Shown: positions 51,701 to 64,000 of the stretch, piece after piece
Numbering within the stretch: position 1 is the stretch's first letter
Layout: each line of letters opens with the position of its first letter
Source: Ifrita kowaldi
Taxonomy: Eukaryota; Chordata; Aves; Passeriformes; Cinclosomatidae
DNA: 64,000 nt
Reading direction: 5' to 3'
NCBI GenBank assembly: GCA_013398055.1
Contig: VZRS01012475.1
Location: 140,313 to 204,312 of the forward strand
Notes under the pieces: model-generated
What the model was told of the DNA's origin: nothing
The model's database searches: none
What the model saw: the letters and a program-made list of their open reading frames with translations, nothing else
Made by a program: the position numbers and the translations under genes

Positions 51701-52179
51701 TGAAAAACAAAATTTAAAAACAACTTAATTCCAAACAGTAGGCAAGCCACCTATTGAAGCAGGCTCTCCAAAGAGTAAAACCCAGGTTCAAAATATTACA
51801 CACCACATTGCCATCCAGCTAATAAAAACAACCACCACCCCCCAACAAAAAAACCCAGCCAAATTTTACAAACGGGATACAAACAGATTTCCTCTTGCAA
51901 TATGAATATTGGATAAAAAGTTATGGAATACACTGTGGTATGTTTACAGGGTTGTTGTTCTTCCCCTCTATCTGGTGCCTTCACTCCACCAGCTCTTGTT
52001 GTTGAGCTTGTGTTCAGTTCTCCCAGATGTGCTCCCTGCTTGCAGCAAGAGAACTTCCATTTGTCTGCGCAGAACAGGGTCCCCAGGAAGCAGGTGAGGA
52101 CCAAGCTCACACTTTTTGCTGCTCCACTCTTTTGGTGGTTATTCCACAGCACTAAGCCAGTTACAGATGTTCTATGAGT
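48775..52179. other. Spacer downstream of HSF3
   Basis: Probably includes the HSF3 3' UTR (minus strand). A weak ATTAAA candidate lies near 50022; no canonical AATAAA is seen on that strand closer to the stop. No gene recognised. Confidence 0.5.
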
Positions 52180-53170
52180 TCAAGAAATTTCTATCTCAGA
52201 GGCCTCATCTATGAAGTTAGCAACAGGACTGAGAAGCAGGAGTGGAAACAGTTTATACTCTCCATTCCCATCTTCTGGAAGGACAGGCGGATCACCCATT
52301 CCCAGAGCGTCCAGAGGCTCGGCCTGGCTTGCTGGAGCTGCAAGTGGCACAACGGTTTCACTGGCTGATGGAGGCTGGAGAGCAGGTTTCTCCTCCAGGG
52401 GAGGCAGCAGAAAGTCTTTCGGATCATCCACCTTCCCTGCAGCTTCACCTGAAGGCAGCTCTTCAAATAAGGAAAGCAGAGGGTTGGCCCTGTACTGGAT
52501 CAGCTGCATATCTGAGGGAAAAACCATCAGTTAAAACTGTTTCACCAATTGAAGGCTCTTATTCAAGGCAAGGAAATCTGGAAAGGTTGCTCCAAACTTG
52601 GTGTACTACAGGAAAGCCCAAGCTGGGCTGGGACAAACCCTACAACCATGACTGTCAGAGTGAAGCCAAAGCCCCTGTACCTGGAAACATCAGTGCCTGA
52701 AGCCCACTCCAAGCCCCTGACTATCACAGCATGCAATGGCAGCACTGCAGTGGTAACCTGAGCAGCGCTGCCTTGGGGGGGGATCACGGCCTGTGTAGGA
52801 GGTACTGCCACAAGGACATTTGCAGTTCTGCTCCCCACTCATGTCATGTTTCCATGTGAAAAAGGACACAAGATGGGACCCATGTTTTCTGTGTGAAAAA
52901 CCAGGATGGGTTTTTTCTATCTGAAAAACAGGATGGGCCTGTTAAGACAGAGGCACGGCTCCAAGTGAAACGTCATAGTCTTCACAAAAAGCTTAAGCCC
53001 AGACCAAAGAAGGAGGTATTACAGGCTACAACAATTCCATTTCAATATACAGTTTTCAAAGAGTGTGGAGCTGCCACAGCGCTCAGTGTTCCTTCCTGCC
53101 CACCTTTGCTTCCTGCTGTTTCCCTCTCACTTGCTCCCAGACCTTCAGTGCTCTCTGCCAAGCTTGCCAT
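52180..53170 (-). CDS. HSF3: HSF3 last two coding exons, alternative C-terminus
   Basis: The penultimate exon 53104-53170 ends AGC AAA G at a GTGGGC donor. The last exon, 52180-52511, restores a GAT codon and reads MQLIQYRANPLLSLFEE and on for about 109 residues to TGA. The LIQY...PLL block resembles the HSF2 C-terminus. If the donor is not used, the same frame reads through to a TGA at 53042, giving a 42-residue ending from 53170. Both forms are open and either could be made. The predicted total length for the read-through form is about 460 residues, close to the 467 I recall for published chicken HSF3; the spliced form would be about 550. Confidence 0.8.
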
Positions 53171-56100
53171 CTGAAACAAAGCAGACAGAGAGTTAAGACA
53201 GAATGTTTAACAACAACAAAATGGAAGTCTTTACTGACTGGTTAACAGAATTAGATATGAAAGGAGAAGGGAAGAGAGATGGAGCAACTGAGCAATGAGC
53301 CTGTTGTTGCACACGAAGGCCTGCACACAGGAGCTCTCAGTAGGAGGCACAGTGAAGTACAAACTTTACTTACTGAACAAAACAAGCTTCTGACTAACAA
53401 ATATTTGTTTTACCTTCCAAACCAGAAGCTTTATTATAATCGGTCTTGTTGGGGTAACAGTTAAACATGATTTCATCATGTAATTAAATTTAGCAGGCAC
53501 TGCTTAAATGCAGCTGCATTTTACATCAGTTGTAGTTTAAGCTCTTCTGACTGAGAAATCCTAGTTTAAATATTATTTCAGGACTACAACAAAAGTAACA
53601 CTTGCAAGGGGTTTTTTTCAATAGTATGAATCAATTTTAGGAACTGGACCAAGAGAAGTAAGTTTGTGCTGAACTTCTGTATATCTTCTGAGGAAATCCC
53701 ATACAACCGTGTTCAGAACAACTACAGTGCATTGCATTACAATTTCATTTAGTACTTTTCCTCCAGTCTTCAGACAGGCATTCCAAGTGTATGACTGCAC
53801 TAGGAATGTAGGACTGGAAATTATCTTGAGATCCCTTTTAAATTCTGACATGCCAACACTGATAATTGAAACCCTGGAGTCAGCTGGATGAGATGAACCA
53901 GCAGTGTCACCCTGTGCCACCAACCCCGTTCCCACCCTTGAGGTACCTCAAGCAAGATTCAACTCCCAGCACCACATTCGCCCTCCCCACCACAGAAGTA
54001 AATCTTACTTACATTTTCCATACCAGGGGGAGTTTCCATCAAGCTCATATCCAGGGCTGGCAGCTCGGGATTAAATGTCTGAAAATAAAACCAGACCATA
54101 TGTCAACTAAAAAAGTTCTTGAAATAAAATTGCAGAGAGCTCCTGAAAGGACTGCAGGACCCAGTGTGCTGCTCCTTCCACTGAAGCATGGGGACAGTGG
54201 CTCCTCCATGGGCCCTCAGCTGGGAGCTTCAACCTGTGGCAGTAAACTGAGGTCACAAGAGGAGAAAAGGTTACCCTATTTCCCAGTGATTCCAGGAATA
54301 CAGCTAAATTTCACTCCATATCATCCAGTTGATTCAAACACACAGGATGTGATGATATGTGATTGAGGCTTGAGAAGGAGAAGTAAGGCAAGTTTTTCCT
54401 TCTTTTTCACCGCATTCAGTTCTGTAGAACAGAAATCCTGTATGACCTGGGAAAGGCTCCCAGTATTACCTTGTACACTGTGAATACCTATGACCATTCT
54501 ATTTGTAACTATTTGCTTTTCAAGATGTTCCCCCCTCTTACCCAATTACAACATGGAATAAACTAGTTACATTTCATGATGCAACCTGAGCAGTATTTCT
54601 CAGAAATCAGAAATAGTGAGAAGCCACTCACGTCACTGAATGCTTCGGCACCGAAGTTGTACTGCTTCCCTGACAGCATTGCTTGGAGCTCTTCAAGGCT
54701 GGCATCGATGCAGTTCAGAAAATCCTGAATTTCTTCTCTAAAAAGACAAAATTACATAGTACTGTAAGGCACACGTGGCAGACAGGGCCTCCTCTTGCCC
54801 CACAAGGACTGCCTACAATCCAGAATGGCCAAATGGATGAAACTGCATTCCTGTATCACCTTTCACACCCCCTTTCACTCTTTGAGGTACAGGTACAGGG
54901 AAGACTACCTGAACAGCAAGCACAACTACAGCTATCAGGTCAAAAAGCAGTTCCTCCTTCCATACCTACTCCTTCCCTCATTTTAGTATCTGGTGAATGT
55001 TCTCAGACCCCAGCCTGTACACCAGTACCTGTTTAAACAAAGGTCTGATGGCTTTCCCCTGGGACAATAAATGGTAAGCAAAGGGCTGGAAATAGTCCGG
55101 GCCTGAAGGAACTCGACCTACTTTGAAACATCAGCTTGTTGCCAAATTGGCCATGTTTCCAGGGACAGTGGGCAAGACATGAGGGACAGTGAAGAACCTG
55201 AAAAGGCAGCAGCAGGCACAGCGGCCACACTGCATGTCTTGCTATGCCATGAGGTGCTCCTGTACTGAATTCACAGCACTGAGGAACAGGCAGTTCCAAG
55301 GCACTGCCCCACATCCTGCAGTGCCCAGGAGGGAAGATACAGCAGCGCCTTCAGACTATACGAGTGCTGGAACACCACCCCAGGCCCTCCTACCTGCTGC
55401 TGACCACAGCAGAAGAGCTGCAGGAGCAAGGGTTAAAGCTTTGTCCTCAATACAGCTCTCCTGCAGCCACAGTGATGGCGCTGGCAAAGCTCAGGGACTG
55501 GAGTGGAGCTGGGAACTGCTCACGCAGCCACTGCGGAGAGGGAACCCACAGCCCGCACCCCTGATCCAGAGCTGTGTGATCTGACAGGGCACCCGGGAAA
55601 CAGCTTTGCAGAAATGAGGGGCAGAGAAGGAAAGGAACAGTGAGATGACCACCAGGACAATCCACATCCAGGTCCCAGGAACAAAGTGCCCACAATGCCT
55701 GCCCAAGATTAGTGCTCTTCACCTGCTGCTTGGCAGCACCTAGCAGTGCCAGCAGTGGGCTGATAGGACACACCGACGGACACACCAGCACTCAGGCACG
55801 CCTGTTACCATAAAGGTGACAGGGACACCTACCCTTTTTCAACGTGTGATGCCAACACACGGCTTTTTCAAGCCCTGGTAACAAAGGTGCAGAGAATTCA
55901 CTTCATCAATGACAATTCAAAAGCTAATTCCCTATGTTCTGTCAAACAACACACCCTCCAAAACTCCGACAGGATCCCACAAGGTGGCAACAACGTAATG
56001 CTTGTCAGAAACAAGTTAATACCTATCCAGCAAAGGATCGTTCTGGTTTCCAGAGTTGTTCTCATTCAAGATGGAGTCAATTACTGACACGGGGTCCTCC

Positions 56101-59100
56101 GGAGCATTTGGCTGTGCAGTGTGGAGCTCCACAGCAGCTGTGTCTGTTTCGCCGGATTTGCTGACATCGTTTATAGGAACTGATGGGACAGGTTCTGCAC
56201 AATTTAACTCACTTGGCTGTGATACTTGACAAAGAGGTAAGCCAGGATCCAGAGCTGCCTGTGGCTCTCTAAAATGTGACCCAAAGAGAAATAACACACA
56301 GGAGAATTTATCAACTGCATTACTATTCATTTCAAGTTTAGTATCCAAATGTTAGTAAGATTAGGCCAGTCAAGGGTTCAAGTAACACACTGGTCTTTAG
56401 AAAAAGCAGCAAAGTGGAAGATGAAGAATCTCTTCCTACAGCTTATACAGAGACCATGTATGAGAGCAAAACACCTCTTATTCGCAGGCAAAAAGCAGCA
56501 ATATATTATATGGGATTTAGGCAGGAGGGAAACTCCTAAAAGACAGACTCTAGAAAGAAAATATCCCAAATCAGTCCATATTTCATTCTGGCTATGAACA
56601 ACTAAATGGGTTTTCACTAAAATCTGTTGCCACACAGAGAATGCCTTCCCTAGGATATGCTTAGTGAGAGCAGTATTGAAACTGGAGATAAAACTACACA
56701 TCTTGATTTGTTTGTTAGCAATCTATATACATTTTGAATTATTAGAAACCTATATGTGCACTCAGGTCCTGTTCAGTCAAAAAGTCAAGTATGTGTTTAT
56801 TTGTTGAACACACAGAAAAGCCCCAGCAAATTAAACCTGAAATGTCCATCAGCCTGACAGGCCTCCAGGGACTCCTGAAGAGACATGAGCTCTGACAATG
56901 GCCAGTGCTACCTGCTGTAGAAGGACAGCGTACAACAGGCCTGTCATGCACAAATGGACATTCAGAGAGACATTGTTTCCCAGAATCCATACAGATCACC
57001 AACATTAATGTAACTACCCAATTAACCCAGGCATAAATACTTCATATACTTCGGACATACCTGGCTCTGCCACTTGTGTGTGCCACAGCAAGGAGGCCAT
57101 TGGTGGCATTTTCCAGGGTGTCAGTGATATCTCGGATTATCAGACCTGTACCATTTCCGTCCTCTTCATCTGCACTATGTTCAGAAAAAGCCATCTGCAG
57201 ATACAGCACAGAATGAGTAAACTACAGGCTCTGACCTTTTCTTTTTTCATACTGAAGCCCCATTCTCCTTGCAGCTTCTCTTTTCTGTTCACATTTCATC
57301 TGTGACCAGCTGCACTGACTTGCATAATTTTAAAGCCAGAGTGATGCTCTAAAGCTGCCCATTGCCCATTACAAAAAGGAGAGCATTGATTACAAGGTTA
57401 GGGTATTTGTAGCCATAAGGAAGACTGATATCACTGTGTATCATCCTGTCCAACCCACTGCCTCTGTCCCTGGGGACACTTACAGCTTGGCCACTCTCCA
57501 CAGGGATGCGGACATACTGACGACTGTACTTGGAGGGTGAAGCACCCGCAGCATCCGTGAGAGACCTGAGACAAAGCACAGTTTTAGTACATCCTGACTT
57601 CCAGAAGGAAGAGCTGCAGCAGTGCCAAATACAGGCAGTAATTCTTTCCCTCCCAAGAAGCCTGGCTTTTGGGAATGAGTGTCAGGTAGGGTACTGCAAG
57701 CAGCCTGCACTACACACACACTGTGGTTTGGAAGAACTCAGTTATACATGCACATTTTGAGATTTACCACTTCTGATAACTGTGCCCTTTGGAATTGAAA
57801 ATGTATAGAATATTCTCTTCCCACCCATTTTAGTGATAAGGAGGAAATATTTATTTTGTGCTTGACTGAACTTCCATCAGCTTTCTCAAGTTTGAATATA
57901 CAAGTGATAAAAATATCTGTCACACAACAAAAACTGATTTATCCCTATAATTCACACCTGACACTGATCTGGGACCTATCAAGTAATTACCTTTTTCTTT
58001 TGACCCCAACAATATAATTTCCTCGCATCAAACTGAGTATAAATTGAAGAATCTAAAAAGGAAAAACAAAAGAAAACCAAAACGAAGTGGTCAGCATAGC
58101 AATCCTAACATCAAATTCTTAATTCAGATTTTACTATAAAATTATACAGTTATGTGACAGAAATTAACAGGCATTTTAAAAATCCATTTGCAATTATATC
58201 TTAAAGAACAAAGCAAGAGTTACACACTGCATAGAAAACTTGCACAGTTGGCTTTTTTTTGAAATACAATATAAGAGCACAAGTCACTGGAGGATTCCAG
58301 ACCAGAAACAGCTGAGGGATAAACCAGAGAAATTTTCTTCCAGCGTGCAAGCTCCTACAGTTTCTGGGTTCCAAGTTCACTTCTCAAGTGGTCTAAGTGT
58401 ATCCTGGTCCAAGATCTTTCACAGACTCCATTCCATGTGCCTGCAATCTCTCAAGGTCTGGGCTCCTGTTACCATGCACTGTCTCCGCACACTGACATCC
58501 TACCATGACTTTTCCTTAGTGCTTTGCTTGTGGTTCTTTACTGTGCTACTTCTGGGACACTCAGGAACTGAGAACATTTTCTTTATGCTGTATTAATACA
58601 GCCTGTTCAGCTCTGTGTCATTTGTCATTCTACATAAGCAAAGAATGCCATGAAGTATCACAGAGGCAGGAATAAGGATGGTAGCACTGAAGATGCTGCA
58701 ATGGTACCTTAGACAGCAGCTTCTGTTGTTGACTGTGCTTCTGCCTTAGAACTGCCACTTCTTTCCACAGGGCCTTATTTTCTCTGCAATGCAGAATAAA
58801 TCAGAAGACAGAGGATGAACAGAGTTTACTTTATATGCTCTAGTTTTACAGCTTTCAAACTTTTAGAGTACCTTGCAGAACCAACGGCAACATTCCCTCT
58901 GTGGACAACTAACCCTCAGTTAATCTGATCCACTAGTATGAACTCTGGGTTAACTTAACTCCATTTTCCATCAGGCAGCATCAAACACTCACTTAGTAAG
59001 GACACCCTCATCCTCTGCTGCTCCACCAATAATCTTGATCTGAGGTATTCCTTCAAAGCCTCAAAGCTGTTGAATAAGGACTTTGTGTTACACTCAGCCT

Positions 59101-62100
59101 GTTTCCAAACGCTGACAGCCTTACGACAGATCTAAAGGTAGTGTTGAAGGGAATTAGTTGGTTTTTTTTTTTTAAGAAACAGAGAGAGAAAGGTATCTCC
59201 TGAACTCTGGTTGATATCTGCTGGTATACCAATGACCTGAATGAATTACCAGTGCCTATGTGAAGGGCATCTGAGAGAACAGAGATGAGGATGTGCCAAG
59301 TCCACTTCCAACTAGGAAGAAAACAAAACACCAATTGTCCTTCACTGCATCTAACCCTGTTTGTATTCAAAAAATGAAATGCTTTTATTGCCCTAAAAAG
59401 CTACTACAGGTGCTAGCAACCAGAGTGAAATCTCGAGACAGTCGACAAACTCCCAGTCTACATCTCCAGCCTGTAACTGAATTACAAAAACAAACAAGAT
59501 TCAGAATGTTGTGTGGGGTGGAATGGGTATTCTTAGGAAAAAATACAGCTTCACCTGTTTCCAGTTCACATGAAACCCATATTTAGCCAAACTCCATCAG
59601 ATATAAGCAACATTCAATGCATAAGCGCCCCGAAACAGCCGAGTCTACCTCTTCATGTTAGCCAGCCTGACATCCATGTTGTTCTGCTGCTCTCTCATCT
59701 CCTGCACCTCAGACAGGACTTTGTGCAAATCCTCTGTGCAGACCTTGAGATCCTCAGTTCTCACTGCAGACACCTAGAATGGGTACACATGCTTTACTGC
59801 AAACAGTGCATACTCCTTGCTGCAGGGAGAGTGCAGTCAGTCTGCAGAGCAGGACCGAGCCCCATTAAAAGACCAGGTAAGACTGCAATTCTTACATGGC
59901 ACAAAATACCACAACTGCTGCAGGTGACAATCCTTAGGACAGGCTGCACTGCATGAAAAAAACAAGATGCCAATGAAAACATGACATTAACACTTTGTAC
60001 CTGGAGACAGTAGATTCATGACCGTAATTCACGATAAAAACCACTGACTGCTAAGGCCTTTGCCTGGGGGTTCTCTGTCAGGCCTGGTGACAGTTTGCCC
60101 TCTAGTGTCACAGAGCAAACACCAGCCAAAAAAACCCCACAGCTGATAGTGGAAGAACAAGATGATCGTATTCCTTCTAGATGTGGATAAATCTGCCAGC
60201 AAAGAAGTAACAAATTTCAATTAAGTTTTTGGGAGATGAAGGTGTCTAGTTAGATGCATCCTACTCAATCTGAAAATTTATCCCACACCAGCTGAATTGC
60301 AGATTCCCTTGTTGGTGTTTCCTCTACTACCTCTCTGCTCAGTGACACTCCAAAGTTATGGAGACTTGTCTGCAGAAAGAGGAGTCCAAACTGCTCTTCT
60401 GCTCACAGCAGAATCTGTCAATGCTGTTACTTCAAACAATGGTGGAAAAGCCATCAGAGAGCAAAAAGCTTGCTATCTCCTTCCTGCACTTCTGTATTAA
60501 ACATTTTCCAGTTCCTTCAGCAACTCTCTCTGCAGCAGGAGCATTGTTGGCTGCAACACAACGCAGGATTTTGAAAAAGACAGGTGTATAGCGCATCACA
60601 TGCACATGTCTGCATGACACATCCAGGTTTTGTGGGCATAATTTTGAACATCATTTTGCCAAGTACTGACTATAATGGAGCCACTTGGAGTTGTACCAGG
60701 TATCCCTCCCAACCTACAGCCTGCTGGGAGTTTTCTTGTTACTCTGCTAAATTCCAAGGGGGATGTGAAAGCATCTCTTGTGGATTCCAAGGGGATCCAA
60801 GGCGGAGGTGAAAGCACCAACGCGGGATTGGCCTGCTGAGGTCTGAGATAACTTCTGTGCATGTTGGCTCACACATCTTGTCTTCCAAAGGGGAATGGGA
60901 CGGTCAGAAACGAACCTATGGTGTTATAACCAACATCCCATCCCTTTGTGCTGGAACAGAATACAGCTGTTGTGCAATCACTTCTCAGACACGACTAACT
61001 ACTTTCTTGACATGATCCCATGGTGCAAAGGATGGATTGAAGGGTCTGACAGTTGTCCTCCCTGTCTGCAGTCTACATGCTTTGCTGTTTGTTGCAGCTA
61101 ATAATTTATGCTAATGTATACAGGGTGCATCCCAAACGGAATTCATGGCTGTCTGATTTCTCTTCAGCACACCACCTCTCAGTGGGAAGACAACCAAAAG
61201 TTGCAGGAAGTGGGTGGGAATTTCAAACGCAGCCAGGAGCCTCCAGAAAAAAGGCCCAATCTAAATTCTGATCAAGTACAAGGAGAAGCTCAAATATAAG
61301 CTCTTCAGAGTTCCCAACTGGCTAATCAGGGTGTCCAGTCCTAGGGTGCTGAGGCACTAGCACAGGCTGCCCAGAGAAACTTGGCTGTCCCATCCCTGGC
61401 TGGATGGGACTTGGAGCAACCTGGTCTAGTGGGAGACGTCCCTGCCCATGGCAGTGGGTGGAATGAGATGAGCTCTAAGGTGCCTTCCAACTCAAACCAT
61501 TCTGGTATTCTGTGAAGACACACAGGGTATCTGCATACCAGCAGAGCTAAAAGTGAAAGAGAGTAAGTAAAGCAAGTCCTGCATTCAAACCTGCAGTCCT
61601 AACAGAGGCTTGAAATACAGTTTACAGCCAATACTGGAATATGGCCTCATTCCAGGCAGTAAAAGAGCAAGAAAATTAATGACTGTTTTGCAAAAAAATC
61701 ACTAACATTTCCTATGCAACAAAGAATATCTTTCACCAACCTATTCAACACTTCACATGAATGTCCTTGGCACTGAGCAGAGCTTTTGTCTTTCCATCTA
61801 GAACGCTCCACCCAGTGCACTACCCCTGGGACACATGGTGCCACACCTTACGTCACCGTGTACCTGCCCTGCCAGGCGTGCACGCTGGGACACGCTGGTC
61901 ACAGCAGTGGGGGGAGCACAGCCTGAGCCACTGCCACTGCATCGATTCTGGCTCCAAGCAGGGGCAGCTCAGTGAACAATCAATCCAAACAGAATTGTGG
62001 CTCTCCAGCCTACCCTGGGCTTTTATTACCCTGGGCAATGCAGCCACACCTGGCAACAGCCTAAAGAAAAGATTCTGCTGTTCAAATGTCAACATGATGT

Positions 62101-62810
62101 ATCATGATACTCTCTTCCTCAGGATATTATGGGCTGTAATGTGCCAATAGAGGATAAGTATCTGCGCAGAAACAGGTCAGACAAGGCCTGAATGTACAAA
62201 AGAAAAGCAGAGAGTGCTTATAAGGATGTAGTTTAGTGGCAACATAGTTTTGGAGGAGCAATATAATTTATGCAAACTCATCCAAATGAACTGGTCAGTG
62301 ATGACCTCGGTGATTTTCAATGAGTGCCAAACGGGAACGTATTTTCTTTTGCTTCTTTCATTTTGTGCCCTTCTCTGAGTTGAAGATGCTGACAGAACTG
62401 CAGACCATGCTAAGCTGCAATCAGGGATAGGAACTCTGTGGAGAAGGGCTGTGGTTTGATGATGATGCAGAACACGGTCCTACCCGAGTTCACGACCAAC
62501 AGCAGAGCAGGTTTTGTTTAAGCACTGGCACAAGGAGGCCCAGCCAAGCACCAGCCTGGCATTGTGAGGGAGTTTCCTTGGTTCCCATGGTATTTGCTGG
62601 CTGTGTTTGAAACACCCATACGTGCTCCTGATAAGTCACTTTTTGTAACTAAGTGAAGTAAGTATGTGCTTTTAGACTATACCTTGCGCTTGATGTTTTC
62701 CAGTAAATGTGCTTTCCCTTGCTTGAAGAAAGGGTGCTGGAACTCAATGACCGAACTTTTCTCTGCTGTGATGATACCATTCTCCAGAGCAATCACCTTC
62801 CTGAAACCAT
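52180..62810 (-). CDS. HSF3: Heat shock factor 3, 3' eleven coding exons (5' end outside window)
   Basis: Nuclear transcription factor that trimerises and binds heat shock elements. Coding exons in transcript order: 62683-62810, 59649-59773, 58708-58783, 57991-58052, 57484-57565, 57061-57194, 56023-56268, 54632-54737, 54013-54078, 53104-53170, 52180-52511. All introns are GT-AG and all phases join; together they give 473 residues to the TGA at 52180. The first exon opens inside a Tyr codon just before GFRKV, the classical HSF exon boundary in the DNA-binding domain, so about 77 N-terminal residues lie to the right of 64000. In order: end of DNA-binding domain (EFQHPFFKQG), HR-A/B coiled coil, a KRKR nuclear-localisation-like cluster, an acidic middle, HR-C (LEELQAMLSGKQY) and a tail with LIQY resembling HSF2. 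I assign HSF3 rather than HSF1/HSF2 because the middle segment (VSVIDSILNENNSGNQ) matches chicken HSF3 as I remember it and because it neighbours VSIG4. No break is seen. Confidence 0.95.
54632..54737 (-). CDS. HSF3: HSF3 exon carrying HR-C
   Basis: The exon reads EEIQDFLNCIDASLEELQ, then AMLSGKQYNFGAEAFSD. It aligns with the C-terminal hydrophobic repeat of HSF2 (SLEDFQAMLSGKQ), which holds the inactive monomer by packing against HR-A/B. Acceptor AG at 54738-54739 and donor GT at 54630-54631 keep phase with both neighbours. Confidence 0.9.
58708..59773 (-). CDS. HSF3: HSF3 exons for the HR-A/B trimerisation coiled coil
   Basis: Two exons, 59649-59773 and 58708-58783, encode VSAVRTEDLKVCTEDLHKV and then a long heptad region with LSEVQEMREQ, VRLANMKRENKAL, KEVAVLRQKH and QQQKLLSK. 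Hydrophobic residues at heptad spacing fit the leucine-zipper HR-A/B domain by which HSFs trimerise. The next exon (57991-58052) continues with ILQFILSLMRG and ends in VKRKR, a basic nuclear-localisation-like cluster. Confidence 0.93.
61355..61517 (+). mobile_element. CR1 LINE fragment in an HSF3 intron
   Basis: CACAGGCTGCCCAGAGAAAC, GGAGCAACCTGGTCTAGTGG, CTGCCCATGGCAGTGGGTGG and a TTCTGGTATTCTGTGA end: the CR1 3' end in forward orientation. Confidence 0.9.
62683..62810 (-). CDS. HSF3: HSF3 exon: C-terminal part of DNA-binding domain
   Basis: The 128-nt exon starts with two bases that finish a Tyr codon and then reads GFRKVIALENGIITAEKSS, followed by the conserved EFQHPFFKQG and ENIKRK. This is the wing and last strand of the winged-helix HSF domain. 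Acceptor CAG lies at 62811-62813 and donor GT at 62681-62682. The upstream exon with the recognition helix is not in the window: nothing from 62811 to 64000 matches it. Confidence 0.95.
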
Positions 62811-64000
62811 CTGTGGAGAGGAATCAACAAAGGCATTTCTTCCAGTTGAAAGCTGACTCTGAATACATACAGTTAAAGAAAAGTCCGATGCTACCAGAAC
62901 ACCCACTGCACTACAGTTACTAGGAGCAGAAACTATTAAAAACAGCCAAAGTAGCCTTTCTTGGTGCTCAGTGATTTCACTTCTCCGATCTTCACAGCTA
63001 GAGAATATGTCCAGAGTACCACTGCCTGCGGGCTGCACAAGCAGCTGCACAGCAGAGGCCACTGTGTGTCCGTGGGCAAGACAGCCATGGACAAACCATC
63101 CCAGCCACGTACAAACCTTCACAACAGTTAGTTAGAAATGAGATTTACTATGACATCTTGAACAGAATCACGTCCCAGTGGATGCAGAGGAATGGTACAG
63201 TTTCCCTTTCATCCCTGACAACTACACATCAAAACAAATGCTGTCATGTACTACTATGGTCTACAGAATAAAGCAAGACAGAGAAGTTAGTTCCCTGCCT
63301 GCCCATGCAAACACTTGCAGCAGAGCACCTTCTTCATACTACACTGCCTGCACAAAGTAAGATATTGCCAGTTCTATTTCCATCACTGCTCAAATACCAC
63401 AGGGTGGATGCATGATTCGGCTGACAGGCCAGTCCACCTCTCTTTTCAGTCAAGGTTCTAACACAATTAATGCACTCCAACTATTACCAGAAAGCCAGAA
63501 TAGGTCCAGCAGTAAAAGGAGGCTGCCACTACATTGTATACCTTTATAGGAATATTTGCATTTTTCTATTTATCCTGGCTACAAGGGAAGAGACAATTGT
63601 TTCTTTGGATTATCCTCTGTCACTCAAGTGACGGTTCTCACAAACACAAGCACACGACACAAACAGCAGCACTTACCCTCTGTTCAGAGACTAAACAGAT
63701 GTGCTTTCTCTCATGTCTACATAAATCCTAAACAGGCATCAGCTACAGAAATCAGGCAAACCTACTGGGCAAGCTCAGAGAGCTCCTCCCAGTCAGTCTG
63801 AATGAAATTCTAATTAAGGCAGCACCTCCTGTGCTGTTTGTCCCTCCACTGGTCCCAGAACCTTCAGCAGTTATTCCTGCTGGTTGCTGCAGCCCCGCAT
63901 GCAGCACTGTGCCCGAGTCACCCTCACTGCAGCCCTCTGCCTGGCCATGCTGTACATATGCTATGCAATGCTGCCACATGATGCTCACAAGTTGAGCAGA
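62811..64000. other. HSF3: HSF3 intron
   Basis: Sequence upstream of the first visible HSF3 exon. It contains no match to the first two HSF exons (FLAKLW..., KYFKHNN...), so it is taken as intron to the window edge. Confidence 0.75.

Noticed and set aside
1..64000. tRNA, rRNA genes or CRISPR arrays
   Set aside because: No tRNA box A/B pair with cloverleaf, no rRNA-like sequence and no regularly spaced repeat array was noticed.

Overview
The window is vertebrate nuclear DNA and very probably comes from a passerine bird. It has large intron-split genes with GT/AG junctions, several truncated CR1 LINE 3' ends, two solo LTRs of endogenous retroviruses (one resembles, from memory, a common passerine LTR family), and an avian-type HSF3 gene. 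The gene order MIR223 (+) - VSIG4 (-) - HSF3 (-) matches the mammalian X-linked block MSN-MIR223-VSIG4-(HSF3)-HEPH. In birds that block lies on chicken chromosome 4 / passerine 4A (recollection of synteny; nothing was aligned).

Layout. 1-21.8 kb: I see no protein-coding gene. It holds an isolated CpG-rich island (10.32-10.80 kb), a CR1 copy (15.45-15.93 kb), an AT-rich tract and other low-complexity tracts. 21.81-21.90 kb: the pre-miR-223 hairpin on the + strand, with both mature arms readable. 24.07-24.57 kb: a solo LTR with a perfect 5-bp target duplication. 26.46-32.92 kb: VSIG4-like gene B (- strand, 7 coding exons, about 355 aa). 38.45-46.11 kb: VSIG4-like gene A (- strand, 9 coding exons, about 414 aa). 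47.62-48.21 kb: a second solo LTR, upstream of gene A. 52.18-62.81 kb: the 3' eleven coding exons of HSF3 (- strand). The exons for the first ~77 residues, including the start of the DNA-binding domain, lie beyond the right edge.

I rebuilt every exon by hand. All junctions are GT/AG and phase-consistent, so both VSIG4 paralogues read as intact genes: signal peptide, V-set, C2-set, stalk, transmembrane helix, two-exon cytoplasmic tail. The V domains of A and B are only about 59% identical, and their transmembrane segments and tails are unrelated in detail. Yet a 1.44-kb block carrying the C2 exon, an intron and the first stalk exon is essentially identical in both (constant offset 13,651). This implies a very recent gene conversion or segmental copy, or an assembly error. 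The left edge of the block in B fuses the stalk exon to what looks like the relic 3' end of another C2 exon.

Functionally the left half is a myeloid locus: miR-223 is a myeloid microRNA and VSIG4/CRIg is the macrophage receptor for C3b/iC3b. HSF3 is a heat-shock transcription factor that is neighbour rather than partner. HSF3 can encode two C-termini depending on whether its last intron is spliced. Sequence gaps: 158 N at 27632-27789 (inside an intron of gene B) and single N at 10534 and 24254.
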